From NCBI RefSeq assembly GCF_027172205.1, contig NC_070607.1, positions 24,714,069 through 24,778,068 of the forward strand: a stretch of DNA of 64,000 bases. The letters are read 5' to 3'. Below, in pieces: positions 1 through 12,700 of the stretch; position 1 is the first letter of the stretch, and each line of letters begins with the position of its first letter. This stretch comes from Podarcis raffonei. Its lineage: Eukaryota > Chordata > Lepidosauria > Squamata > Lacertidae. The notes below the pieces were generated by a model. The model was not told where the DNA came from. It saw only the letters and a list, made by a program, of their open reading frames with translations, and searched no databases. The translations under genes were made by a program, and so were the position numbers.

Positions 1-445
1 GATGACAGATGTGTTTACATTGCCTTATATACAGAACAACATATATAGTTATGATTTGCCAGATGGGTGAAAAAGGCTGCAAAAGAAAGCAAAATCTAGT
101 CTCCCACAATATCTATTTTCTAACAGTGTTTGATATCAAATGCCATTTCCCATTTAAGGGAGGGAATGGCTTCATGCGCTAACTAAACATGCCTTGAACT
201 TTTAAACATACAAAACCTACATATACTTAAGTTCACTGAGAAAGTGACATTTTACCTTTTTTTGGCATCATTAATGCTCATTATCCACACATGGGGCTGC
301 AAAGTGGGCTAAAGAGTCTCACTGCTTCCTAATGACAGTTTCCTCCCTGTAATTCAACACTGTTAAAAGATTTAACGCTCGGCTTGGAAAAAATCTGTCT
401 CCCTCGTGCACATGCGGTTCATCTGCTTGTGACATCCGCTACCTC

Positions 446-1551
446 TTTATTTATCTTAACAATCAAACACAATGCTTTAGAAAGCTTACTTTAGAACACA
501 GGGCCAACTTTTGAGAGGCCAAAAGGAAAAATGATACTGGATTTAATGCTGTGGGGTTTCTTTTTTGGAAAGGCTGCAGAACGAAAACTGTCCTCAGGCC
601 AAGTTAATACGACCGCTTCCTTTATGCTCAAAATATTCACTAGGGATTTTGCTGCTTGCATACAGGAAACAAGCGCTGTGGTACCAGAACAAGATTCTGT
701 TTCTTATAATTTAAGGGGCATGTTTAAGCAACCGCTCAGTGCAGCTATGGCTCTAAAGCCACTGCCCCTGAATGGCCTTTGAGGAGAGACCACAGGATCC
801 CAACACACCACATAGTCTTACACCAGAAGGCGGGTAATGGGTAGAGTGAACAGGTCAGGGAGAAACTGCGTGCAAATAAATACAGCCCATTCCAGTTCTG
901 ATTTGTTCCACATGGAAAAGAGGGCAGAAGGAAATGTGGAATGTCAACATCTGACCAAGGCCAGTATCTTATCAGTTGGAATTCTCCATATAAAATCTCA
1001 ACAGGATCTCATTGCAATAGACTAGAGCACCAGCCAACATCCTCGCCTTTAGTGACTGGGGAAAAACTTGTCACAGTAGGTGAATAAAACATTATTTTGT
1101 GATCGGGAATGAGATGATTGCGGGGAACCAGCCCTACTTCCATGATTCCTGGTGGTACCTTAGGGATAAGCCAACATCAAACATCAAACATCAAATAATC
1201 CGCTCCGCTGTGCAATTTCATCACAAACTAATATTCTTTCCCCCCTGCTATATTACTCCATTTACCTTATTCCCTGACTCGTCAGAAAGGGGATTTTTTA
1301 AGGGATGAGGATGGAGGACGGCAGTCCTGGAAACCAAAATGATGCAATAGAGGTAGAGTTGAGTTCCTGACGGCAACTGGAAAGAGAAGCATAATCTTGT
1401 GGCGTCCAGCTGGGTGGTACGCACATACGGTCCACTTTGGTTTTTAGAAATACACTAATGAGTCTTGCTTGACTTGTGTAAACTTATGAAGGACCGGTTG
1501 GAAAAAAAAATCAGCGCTGGTACTAAAACACATTGAGCTTGTCCTTTCTTG
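446..1551 (-). terminator. ALG14: ALG14 3' UTR with a candidate polyadenylation signal
   Basis: The stretch after the ALG14 stop has no coding signal. The first clear AATAAA on the minus strand is at 446-451 (tttatt on the plus strand), which would give a 3' UTR of about 1.1 kb. Other A-rich variants exist, and the true cleavage site cannot be fixed from sequence alone. Positions 1-445 beyond it look like plain intergenic DNA with nothing recognisable. Small open frames at 531-1308 on the plus strand show no protein-like composition. Confidence 0.4.
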
Positions 1552-1782
1552 TCACACAATTCGCCCAAGATAGAGAGACTTGGGATACTTTTCTTTCAGC
1601 CCAGGCCACTGGACGATGAAATAATCTGAAAAGTGGTAAAGGATCTTCCCGGACAATGACAGGTTTTCCACGCGGCAGATGCTCTCGACGTATACAATGG
1701 TTACGCTTTTTATCCCCAGCATCCTGAGCAGGAGGGCAGATGCGCATATGGGAACGCAAGTTCCTGGGCCATTGCACAAAAC
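1552..1782 (-). CDS. ALG14: ALG14 last coding exon (exon 4, C-terminus)
   Basis: The exon encodes the last 76 residues, starting VLCNGPGTCVPICASALLLR and ending KEKYPKSLYLGRIV with a TGA stop at 1552-1554. It holds the core NGPGTCVP motif, the IVYVESICRVENLSLSGKIL stretch and DYFIVQWP, nearly identical to mammalian ALG14. The C-terminal helix is the part known to bind ALG13. The acceptor is a clean cttcttcttcttag. The length equals that of the human exon as I recall it. This is the strongest single match in the window. Confidence 0.97.
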   Translation of the reverse strand, partial: VLCNGPGTCVPICASALLLRMLGIKSVTIVYVESICRVENLSLSGKILYHFSDYFIVQWPGLKEKYPKSLYLGRIV

Positions 1783-4700
1783 CTAAGAAGAAGAAGAAAT
1801 GTCAGACAGAAAGTTAAATTTCAAAACCACACCTTTAATGGAGAATGAAAGGATAAATCCCATCAGTCATACAGGACGATAAAAACAAAAGTGAAAGGCT
1901 AATGCAATTTCAGTTCAAGACAAAATAAAAAATGATTATTGGAAAAAACAAAATCATTGCCTTCTCCACTGTCAAAATTTGCGGTTTTAAGGTGCAGAGA
2001 ATCTATTATTATTCTGTAAACTGCAATCTATGGTGACGAATAAATGAAGATGGCTTCCATTGAGTCAAAACAGGGCTTAAGATATCAATTCGCAGCAGTT
2101 CTCTAGGAAAAGGCCTTTCTGATCCCAGCCATCTGACATCCATTTTTATATAACAACAAAATGCCTTGTGGCACCTTAAAGGCTAACACATTTATTATGG
2201 CTTAGTTTTCATGAACCAGAGTCCTGCTTCATCAGATGCAGCTGATGTTGTTTTTGCTGCAACAGGCTAACGCAGCTACCCTTCTGGAAATGGTTATGTT
2301 TTGCTATTTGTCCAGGCTTTCGCCAGCGGATAGGTGCATTTAGGAGTTTTAGGGCATTTTAATTATTGCAAACTGGATGTTGTTTTATTTCAGCTTTTTG
2401 TGCTGCTGACTGCCCTGGGTACCCTTTCAGAGAGAAAGGGACAGGATACAAATTGAACAAATGAACACAAAACTTTTCTACAGATACTGAGGACCGAATC
2501 TTGACCCAAAAGTGTAACTCCCCACTTATGGCCTTTGAGACTGAGTCCACATCTGCACCATACAATTAAAGCACTACTAAACCGCTTTTAACTGTTGTGG
2601 TCCCCCCCCCCCCAAAAAAAATCCTGGGAAACTGTAGTTTGTTAAGGGGGCCAAGAGTTGTTGGGAGACCCCGATTCTCACAATTTCCAGAGTAGTTTAA
2701 CAATCCATCTCTCCTCCCACGGAACTTGGGAACTGTAGTTATGTGAGGGGAATAGGGGTCTCCTAAAAACTCTCCACACCCTTAACTAACTATAGAATTC
2801 CCAGGATTCTTTTTTTTTGGGGGGGGGAGTCATGATTGCTAAAGGGATTCAACAGCGCTGTAAAAAAATGGTGTAGATGCAGCCTGAAAGAATGCATATT
2901 GCACACAGGTATGTAGAAATTCTCAAATAAATTCCCAGGGCAGGGGTGTCATTGGACCATTCCTTCCTTTGTTACTACCCTGCTCTTACTTCACTCAGGC
3001 AACAATCCCAATTCCACTCCTATCCTTGTGATGATCCTTTCAGTAACAAAGGGGCAAACCAATATGGTGCTGAAATGCTCGGGGGGGGGGCACCCATTCT
3101 TGTTGTCCTACCGTCCTTTCTAGGGCTAGGTGATTGGAATCCAACTGTGGAAATTACCGTAATTTGATTTTTTTCCCCTTCATGGCTGCTGGGCTGACTT
3201 TGGAGGGGCTCTTCCAGCTGAGGTTCTGTTATACATATACCCTGCCTTGTTCACTGATTTTTTTCAGAGGGCCCGGTTCTTAAATTGCCCGCTTTTAAAA
3301 CAAGCTGTCATGCTTTGGATCAGGGTTTTTCCAAACTTGGGCCTCCAGCTGTTTCAGGACTACAATTCCCATCATCCCTGACCACTGGTCTTTCTAGCTA
3401 GAGATGATGGGAGTTGTAGTCCCAAAATAGCTGGAGAACCCAAACTTGGGAAACACTGCTTTAGATGGAGGCTGTCATTGTCTGTCATGTCACAAATTAA
3501 AAAGACAATTCCCCCCGCCCCCCAAAAAAATGGGGTGGAGGAGAGAGCAGATGTAAAGCACAGGTACCCATTTGCCCCAGCCTAGCTACAGATCTGGGTG
3601 GGAAAGACGAAAAATTCCCCTACAATGGAAAAGTAGCTTAGGGGGAGGGAATTGTTGGAGGGGACAGGAATGATGTGAGCATGTCTGTGTGAAAGATGGG
3701 AAGGTACATGAGAACCAACTACTTCAAAAGTGCTAAGAGTAACTGGGGCCCCCTGCCTTGAGGCCTACAATCTGATAACAGCACCATGGCATAATTACAA
3801 ATGGCAAGTGTGTTACCACATACTAGATTGAGGAGAAAGAGCTAAACATGGGAATGCCGTTTCTGCTAGTACCCTATTTCCCATCACATGTAGTCCTGTT
3901 TGGCGTGTTGGATATTTGATGGGTTTTGGTTTTTTCGTCCTGCTTTTACTGCTAGCTGCCTAAAACTTCTAAATCAGATGGGGTTCTACAGAAATATTAA
4001 ATCAAAATGTGTGCCTTAACGTGCGCCAAGGAAGCTTGCAGTTCTGAGAAAATTATCAGGGAAAATAATAATGTGCTGTGGGACTATCCAAGATTTCTGT
4101 GGGGAGAAGAGGAATTGAGAATGTGGTCAGCATGAGTCATCCACGAATTTATTATAATTAGGCTTCGGAGAACTCTTTTCGTAGGCTATTGTGGAGATGA
4201 ACAGCTAATAAGAGAAAAAATAAACTGCAGGAGTCTGCTTTAAGAATTTCCTCCCCTCCCCCTTGGCTTATTCTCCCATTGAAATAAATAGTAACTGGTT
4301 CCCCCATTAGGGTAGAAAGGCATCTTAAAATCTGCAATAGCAATTTGGGCATAGTTGTTCTACAGTTCTTATTAACTGTTCAACAGTTTTAATTCAAGAG
4401 AGAATCACCTCACAAATTCTGTGTTGGCGGAACTGTAATGTGTCCCTTACCATGTTCCATTTTCACCCAGATACAACTTTCCATGAGATTAGTTCACAGC
4501 ATTTTGACCACCTCTGTTTGAGGTATTCTTGAGGTGTCAACAATTGTCCACATCCAGCCCCCCCCCGAGTACTAATTATCCACACACTTCCAACTGCCAG
4601 CCCACAAGGGAAAGAAAATATGGAAGAAGCAGAGGCCGTAGCCAATTGTTTTGCCAGAAATCCACTATGGTGTGTGGGACCGGCCTGCTCCCCTTTTTCG

Positions 4701-7700
4701 CCTCCAATAAGAGAATGTGTTGACCAGAGCTCTGTTCTTTTAATCAGGACTGTAACCTTTAATTAATTAATCAGCTGTTTCAAAAAAACTTTTGACTCAC
4801 TGCGGAGAACACATGGCCTTCTAGATATTGTTGGTATCTAACTCCCATGAGACTGAGCTAGCATGGTGAACAGACAGGGATGCTAGAAATTATAGGTCAG
4901 CAACATCTGGGGGGCTACAAGTTCCCTGCCCCAGTTTTAAATCAACTGAAAAGACCTCCCTAACACATTTTAATATACACTGGTACCTTGGGTTACATAC
5001 GCTTCAGGTTACATACGCTTCAGGTTACACACTCCACTAACCCAGAAATAGTGCTTCAGGTTAAGAACGTTGCTTCAGGATAAGAACAGAAATCGGGCTC
5101 CGGCGGCGCGGCGGCAGCAGGAGGCTCCATTGGCTAAAGTGGTGCTTCAGGTTAAGAACAGTTTCAGGTTAAGAACGGACCTCCGGAACGAATTAAGTAC
5201 TTAACCCGAGGTACCACTGTACACACAGGCCCCACTATCCAAATGTTTATTTATTTATTTTTTATTTATTATTTTATTTAGGATTTTCTTGTTTTACAGA
5301 AGTGTAATGCCTCATATTTCCCCCACCCCCCCATGTAACATTTTTACAAATCCGTTTCATTTGTTGAGGCATTAGGGGGAGAAGAAAAAAAAAGGAAAAA
5401 GAAAGGGGGTGGAGGGAGGGAAGATGGGTGGGGGTGGGGTCAGGTGGTGGTGTTTCTATTATGCTTAATGTATGTAGAGTTTGGTGTCAGCGTTGTTTGT
5501 GTTGTTCACTTGTGTTCCTTTGGTGGTGAGAGAGTTTGGGGTTGGCCTAGGGTGTGATTGTTTGTTTGTGATTGGCTGTGGTGATCTTTGTTTTCATGTG
5601 TGAGTGGGGTGGGTGGGTGTTTTGGATCAGGTTAGCATATTGATTTGTATGCTGTTGGTGGATTATTGTCATTGTCTTGTTGGGCTGTGTATGTGATAAA
5701 GGGGAGCCATACCGGGGTGAAGGTGTCTTCTTCTGTTTGTCCCCGTGTCAGTTTCAGTTTATTAGTTAATTTTTCTAGTAGGGCTGTTTCCCATACTATT
5801 TGGTACCATTGGTCCATGCTTACTCCTGACAGGTCTCTCCAGTGTCTGGTTATGGTGTTTCTGGCTGCTGAAAGTAGGTGGGTTATGAGTTCTTTGTGGT
5901 GTAAATGGGCGTTGTTGTCTTGGAAGATGTTTAGTAGGGCCAATTCTGGGGTGATATCTAATACTTGTTTAGTTATTTTACATATTTCTCGTATGGCTGT
6001 TGCCCAGAATAGTTGGATTTTGGGACACTCCCACCACATGTGGAGGTATGTGCCTGTCGAGGTGCACCCTCTCCAGCATTTTGGTGAGGTTCCTGGGCGT
6101 ATTAGCGCTAGTTTCCTTGGGGTTAGGTACCACCTGTAGGTGAGTTTCACTGTGAGTTCTTTTCTTTTCGTTGATATGGATTTAAAGGGAGGTTTAGACC
6201 ACATTCTGGTCCATTGCATGGGGTTAATCTCATAGCCTATGTCATTCTCCCATTGTTTTTTGATTGCGTCTAGGGGGTTTGTGGGATTTTGGAGTAGTAT
6301 TTTGTATATTGCGGATACCGTCCCTTTACTGTTTCCCTTTGTTGTTAGGAGGAGGTTTTCGAAGGTTGTCAGGGGCCTAGTTGCTGCTAATTTTACTGTT
6401 GGATTGTTTAAGAGGGCATGTAGTTGGTGTTGTGTTAACCAGGGCATTTGGGTGTCTTCTAGTTTGTCTTGTATTTCTTGTGTTGACAAAGGTTTGTTAT
6501 TTTTATAAAAGTCTATTAGGCGATATAAGCCTTTGGTTCGCCAGGTTTTTATCTGGAGGTTTTGTGCTGCATGGTGGAATAATGGGTGGTACGCCAGGGG
6601 GATTAGTGGGGATGGGGTTGGGGATAGTTTGCCTATTTGTGTTTTCCATGCTTTGAGCATGGTCTGTGTGTACCTGTTGAGTGTTGTGGGAATTTTCTTT
6701 TGTTTGTTTGGGAGGAGTGGGTATGCTGTGGTGCAGGTATTTTCAATTGTGTCCCTCTCTAGGTGTACCCATTGTTTTGTCTCATCTTTGAGTATATATG
6801 GGATTATATGTCGTATTTGGTTGGCAATGTAATATGCTTCTATGTTGGGGATTCCCCATCCTCCTTCTGAGGTGGGGAGGTGCAGGCATTTGGGGCTTAT
6901 TCTTGGTTTTTTATGTGAGAAGATAAAAGTGTGTAGTTTTCTCTGCCAACTGCGGAGTTGGGTTGGGGGGATCCAGATTGGGAGGGTTTGGAATAGGTAG
7001 GTTAGTTTTGGGAGTGTGATCATTTTGATCATGGCTATTTTGTCTGAGAGAGTGAAATTCATGTTATTCCATCTCTTTAGGTCTTTGTTAATTTGTCACC
7101 ACAGGGGCTTGTAGTTGTGGAGGTGCAATTTATTGAGGTTTCTGGTTATTTGTACCCCTAGGTATCTGAACTTGGTGTGGCAAAGTTTTATTTTGGTGAC
7201 CTTCGTGAGTTCTTTTTGGGTGTGAGGAGGGGTGTTGAAGCACATAGCTTCTGACTTTGTGAAATTTACCTGTAGGCCCGACACCATTGCAAATGTGTTG
7301 AGTTCTCTGATTAGGGAGGTTGCTGTGCTTATGGGGTCTGGCGTTGTGACCATTAGGTCATCTGCAAAGAGCCCTAATTTATAGGTTCTGCCTTTTATTT
7401 CCACTCCCTTGATGTCTGTGGCTGCTCGGATGCGGATTGCTAAGGGTTCCAGAGCCAGGATAAATAAGAAGGGAGACAGTGGGCATCCTTGTTTCGTGCC
7501 TCTTTGGATAGCTATAGTATTAGAATCCATATTATTAGTTCTGCATCTTGCTGAGGCTTGGGAGTATATTTGTTTGAGGATTTGTAGGAAGTTGGGGCCA
7601 AATTTCATGTTAGTTAGTACTGCTAATATGTATTTCCACTCTAAGCAATCAAAGGCTTTGAGGATGTCTAAGGACATAATTGTCAATGGGAGTTTCGTTG

Positions 7701-10700
7701 CCTTGCTGTGTTCGATCAGGTTCAGTAGTTTCCTGATGGGGTCTGTTATATTGCGGCCAGGGACAAAGCCAGTCTGGTCTGGGGCTATTAACTTGTGTAG
7801 GAAGATTTTTAGGCGGTTGGCCAAGATTGATGTGAATATCTTGTAGTCTTGGTTTATTAATGAGATTGGGCGGTATGATTCTACTTTGAGGCTGTCTTTT
7901 AGTGGTTTTGGGATGGAGACTATTTTGGAGTGGGTCCAGGTTTTGGGGATGGGACCCCCTTTTATGATGTCGTTGAATAGGCGGGTCATGTAAGGCATCA
8001 AGGGTTCTTTGAATTTCCTATAGAATTCTGCTGTGAAGCCGTCTGGGCCTGGGGCTTTGTGTGGTTTCAGATTTTTGAGGACTGTATCTATTTCCTCTGG
8101 GGTGATAGGGCTGTCCATGAATTCCTGTTCCTCATCGGTTAGGGTAGGCATGGTCAGTCCTGCTAGAAATTTTTTTATTTCCCTCTCTGGTGGGTTATGG
8201 GAGGTGTATAGGTTGGAGTAGAATTCTGCAAATTCTGAGATTATTTCTTTGGGGGAGAATGTTATGTTGCCATCTTTTTTGGTGATGCAGTGTATTCTTG
8301 TTTTGAGTGCTTTTTCCCTACATCTATTTGCTAGTAATCTGGAGTTTTTCCCTCCATATTCATAGAAACGTTGTTTAGAGTATAGAATGTTGATCATTGT
8401 TTTGTTGATTTCTAAGGAGTCTAGTTCTCTCCTTTTTTGTTCTATAAGTTTGAGGAGTTTTTTAGATCCTGTTTGTTTGTAGTGTGATGAGAGGACTGTG
8501 ATGTCTTGTTCTATTTTGCTAATTTTTGAGGTGGTTTGTTTTTTAAGGAATGTTTTCTCTTTTATGCAAGCTCCTCTGGTGACAGCTTTCATTGCGTCCC
8601 ATAGGAGGGGGGTTGTTATATTGTCTACATCGTTTTCCTCGAAGTAGTTTTGGAGGGTTTTTGTGAGACTCTCTCTAATTTGTTTGTTTGTCGTTAGGAT
8701 GGGACTGAAGGACCATGATGGGGTGGTTTGTGTTCCTTCTCCTATTTTAACGATGACTTCTACTGGGGCGTGATCTGTGATTTTAATGTTACCTATGTTT
8801 GTTGATTCCACTGAGGGGATCAGACCCTGTGTGAGTAGAATGCTGTCCAGTCTGGACACTGTATCATGGCGTCCCGATTGGAATGTATGGCTGATGTCTC
8901 CCGGGTTTTGCTCACCCCAGATGTCATAGAGACCCCTGTTTTTTTTAGCAATTTTAGTAATTTGTAAGAGTTCCTAGTTGTTGGAGGTTTCCTTCGGAGG
9001 AAGGTTGCCCATGGGGTTGTAGGGTGGATATCTTTCAGGGATATACCTTTCATATTTAGATTGAGGTCCCCTCCTAGGATTGCTTCCCCTTCAGAGAAGG
9101 AGAGGAATTTGTTTAGTGTCTTCTGGAAGAATTCTAATTGTTTCGCGTTTGGGGCATATATGGAGCTGATTGTCAGTTTGATTTTGCCATCTAGTGTCCC
9201 TTTAGCGAAAATGAATCTGCCTTTTTTGTCCTTGAGGACTGTTGTGGCAGTGAAGTTCAGGTCTCTACTAAGTATTATGGCTACACCACGTGCTTTCCCT
9301 GAGCCTCGTGCGACCCACTGTTGACTGAAGCGGGGGTCGCTCAGGAGTTTGCTGCCTTTGGGTGGGTTGTGTATTTCTTGTAGGAAGGTGATGTGTGGTT
9401 TCATGGTGTTTATGTATGAGGTGATGCGCTTTCTTTTGATGGGGTTTCCCAGCCCCCTCACATTTAATGTAATTGCTTTTAGGTTAGCCATCTTGCTTAT
9501 CTATTATGTGGGGTGATTCCCTGCCAACCCGTTCGGGTTGTCTTGTGTCTCTCTCTTCGTGTTGTTTAAAGAACCAGTGGGGTTGCGCTGACCTAGGGTG
9601 TGGTGGGTGGGGGGCTAGTGGGATTAGAGTAAGATTTGGGTTAAAGAGTAGGGGGTAAGTTGTGGAGAGTTTCCTATATGTAGTCATATAGGTGTTTGTT
9701 TGGGGTATTTTGGGCCATCTGGCATTTAGCCGGTTGGTCCTAGGTCTCAGCTGGTGTGGAGGGCCGTGTTCAAGGGCAGGCCATCCCCCCTGTTGTTTGC
9801 GATGGGGGGTGATCAGCGAGACAGTGTGAAGTGACTTTGTAACGTCGCTGTCAAGTATAAGGTTCATAAGCAATGTTGCCAATGTTTTGAGCAACATTGT
9901 TGGTGTGTTGGGGTGGGGATGTGGGTGCTGGTACGCTCTGGTGCCACCATAGTGCTGGTTGGGTATCAGATTTTAGCCTGATTGTGGGTTGTGTTATTAA
10001 GGTTGGAGTTGTTTTTCCTTAGTATGGAGTATGGGGATGTTGAAGGTGTGGGTGATGGGGAGTGTGGTTGAGGTCGTCTGGACTGGTGTTGGGGTGAGGA
10101 TTTCTGTGGGGGTGCGGGGCTGGGGGGGATGTTGATGGTGTTAACTAAATCTATGTTTTGGGGGGAGAGAGGGGGAAGGGGGGGAATCACCAGTCCTTCA
10201 GTTTGTGGTTTTTTCCTGGTTGCTTCATTCAGCTGGGGTTGTTGTTGTTGTTGTAGGGTTGTCCATCTGCGATGAATTGGTTTGGTTAATCTTGGTCTGG
10301 TTTCTTGTGTCGTATGGCCGGCGGGACGATTCTGAGCGTGATGCTTGTCTATATTGGTTTGCATTGTTGTGCCGCTTCTGTTGTTTCTTTTTCTTCTGTA
10401 CCGTCGTCCAGTTGTTTGCTGTTGTTTCCTCGTGGTTGGGGCTGTCACTTGGTGGGTTTGTCGGTTGCCATTCCGGTGGGAGGTCGAGTTCAAGGTTCTT
10501 TAGTAGTTGCAGGGCCTCAGATATGTTGGTGGCCGTGTGTTGTGTTGTATTAGTTGTTACAATGAGGCGGAAGGGGAAACCCCATCGGTATTTGATCCCT
10601 GCTTGTTGGAGACGCTGGGTGAATGGGCGCAGGCTTTTCCTCCGGTTTAGGGTATCCTGGGATAAGTCCTGTAAGGCCAGGATGGGGGTTTCTCCATATC

Positions 10701-12656
10701 GAAGGTTGGTTAAGTTTCTGATGTTGTTCCATACCTCTTCCTTCTTTTTGTAGCGTGTGAAGCATACAATGATGTCTCTTGGGAGGGCGCTGGGTTTTGG
10801 CATAGGTTTTAGGGCTCTGTGAGCCCTCTCCAAGTCATCTGCCTCAAGTTTCAGGCTTGGGATTGTGTTTTTCAGCCAGCGTATAATTAGGTCTGCTGGG
10901 CTTTTCTCCTCTGTTTTTTCAGGAAAGTTGCGGAAGCGGATATTACAACGTCTATTGCGGTCTTCAAGGTCGGCTTGCTTAATTTTCATCTCTTTGTGTT
11001 CTGCTTCCATTTGGTTTACCAGTTCGTCCAGTTTCTTGTTCACACGTGCATTCTCCTCCCGGTATTGCTCTATTATTCTTTCTTGCATTTGGTTCTTGTT
11101 CTCTAGAACTTCCACTTTGGAGGTTAGATTGTTGATTAGTACCTGCATGGGAGCCATTGTGGCCTTCAGTGTTTCTTCTAATCGTGCTTCTAATCTTGCT
11201 TCTATTTCCCTCCAGGTCTCGTTTCGTTACTGGGCGGTCATCATCTTGAAGGGAAGTTACGGTCTTAGCATTGTTTGCCATCTCCCTGGTTGGTGTCATC
11301 TCAGTCTCCCTAATGGTTTTGGTTTGAGGTTGGCTTGGCATCCTCTTGGAGTAGAGCGGTGGTTAGGAGTTGTGGCAGTGGTGGTTCCTGGGTATTGTTG
11401 GGTTGCTGAGCTGATCAGGCGTTGCTGGCTGGTGGCTTGTGCAGAGCGTTTGGATTAGGTGGTCATTTGTGTCACTTCTAGCCTGTGTTTTAAGAACTTC
11501 TGTAGGGCTTCTGTAGTTGCCTCAGCGGTGCTGCCAAAGCGGGGGGGGGGCAGGTAAGAAGGTGAGTAGACTAACGAACAGACAGTTCATATAAAGGGAG
11601 GGGGTCAGCAGGTAGAGATGCAAAAGATTAGGGGGTGGGGCCAGGGGAAATATTTGTTTCGGAGGGGGTTGTATATACCCCAAAGGGGTACTGTACTGGG
11701 GTCCAGTTAAGGTGGAAGTTGGGGTTGGGAGTGCACTCAGAAGCAGAGACAGACAAATAGGCTATATGTAAAGGGTGGAGGGAGTAAAAGGAAGAAGAAG
11801 AAAGAAGAAGGGGGGAGCCGGGGGGAGAGGAGAGATTGGAGTATAAGAGAAGAGAGAGAGAGACAAAAAGAGAGTTGAAAGAGAGAGGAGAGATAGTACA
11901 GTAATATCAGCGGTAACAGATTGCAGCAATAGTTTTAGCTATAGTATGAGGGGGGCAAAGTATGATACAGTGATATGAATGTGTGTATGTGTTTCCTTTA
12001 GGAGAAGGGGAGGGGGGAGGGAGAAAGGGGGAAGGGAGAGAAAAGGAGAGGAGGAGGGGGAATGGTGGGAAAAGGAAGGAGAACAAAAGAGAGGGGAGAG
12101 GGAGGGAGGGAGGGTGAACTGTGGCAATGGTATGGGGGAAAGTCTTATTTTAAAAGAGGGTGGGGGGAGAGGGCTCCCCCCTCAAAAACAATCTGACGAA
12201 CAGGCTAAAAAAAAGGGGGGTTGATTTTTTAAAGTAAAGGGGATAGAAAACAAAATTGGGGATGGAAAGTGAAAGGTGGGATAGAAGGAAAAAATAAGGA
12301 GGGGTGAAGAGAGAGAGAGGGGAGAGAAAAAAGGAAGAGAAAAATAAAAGGGGAGAGTTGAGGGGGAGAGTATCAATAGCAATAGCAGTGATATGGAGAA
12401 AATTTTTGTTTTAAAAGAGAGTGGTGGTCGTAGCAGGGGGGCGAAGGATTCCCCCCTCAAGAAGAAGCTGACAATTAGAATAGAAAGGGCTCTAAAAAGG
12501 GGGGGGGATTGTGTGTGTGTGTTGTTGTTGTTTTTTTAAAAAAACTATTTCCCCCTAATTATTATTATTATCTTTTGTTTGTAAATAATAATAATAATTA
12601 AAATGGTACGGGTAGAAGATAAAAATGAGATTTAAAGGTTTAAAAAAATGTGTTTT

Positions 12657-12700
<44 letters not shown>

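Noticed and set aside
1523-1777. Minus-strand frame overlapping ALG14 exon 4 in another phase
   Set aside because: It starts at a GTG, has no conserved content, and is out of phase with the clear ALG14 reading.
5645-11458. Plus-strand open frames across the L1
   Set aside because: They are antisense shadows of ORF1 and ORF2, whose minus-strand frames carry all the recognisable motifs.
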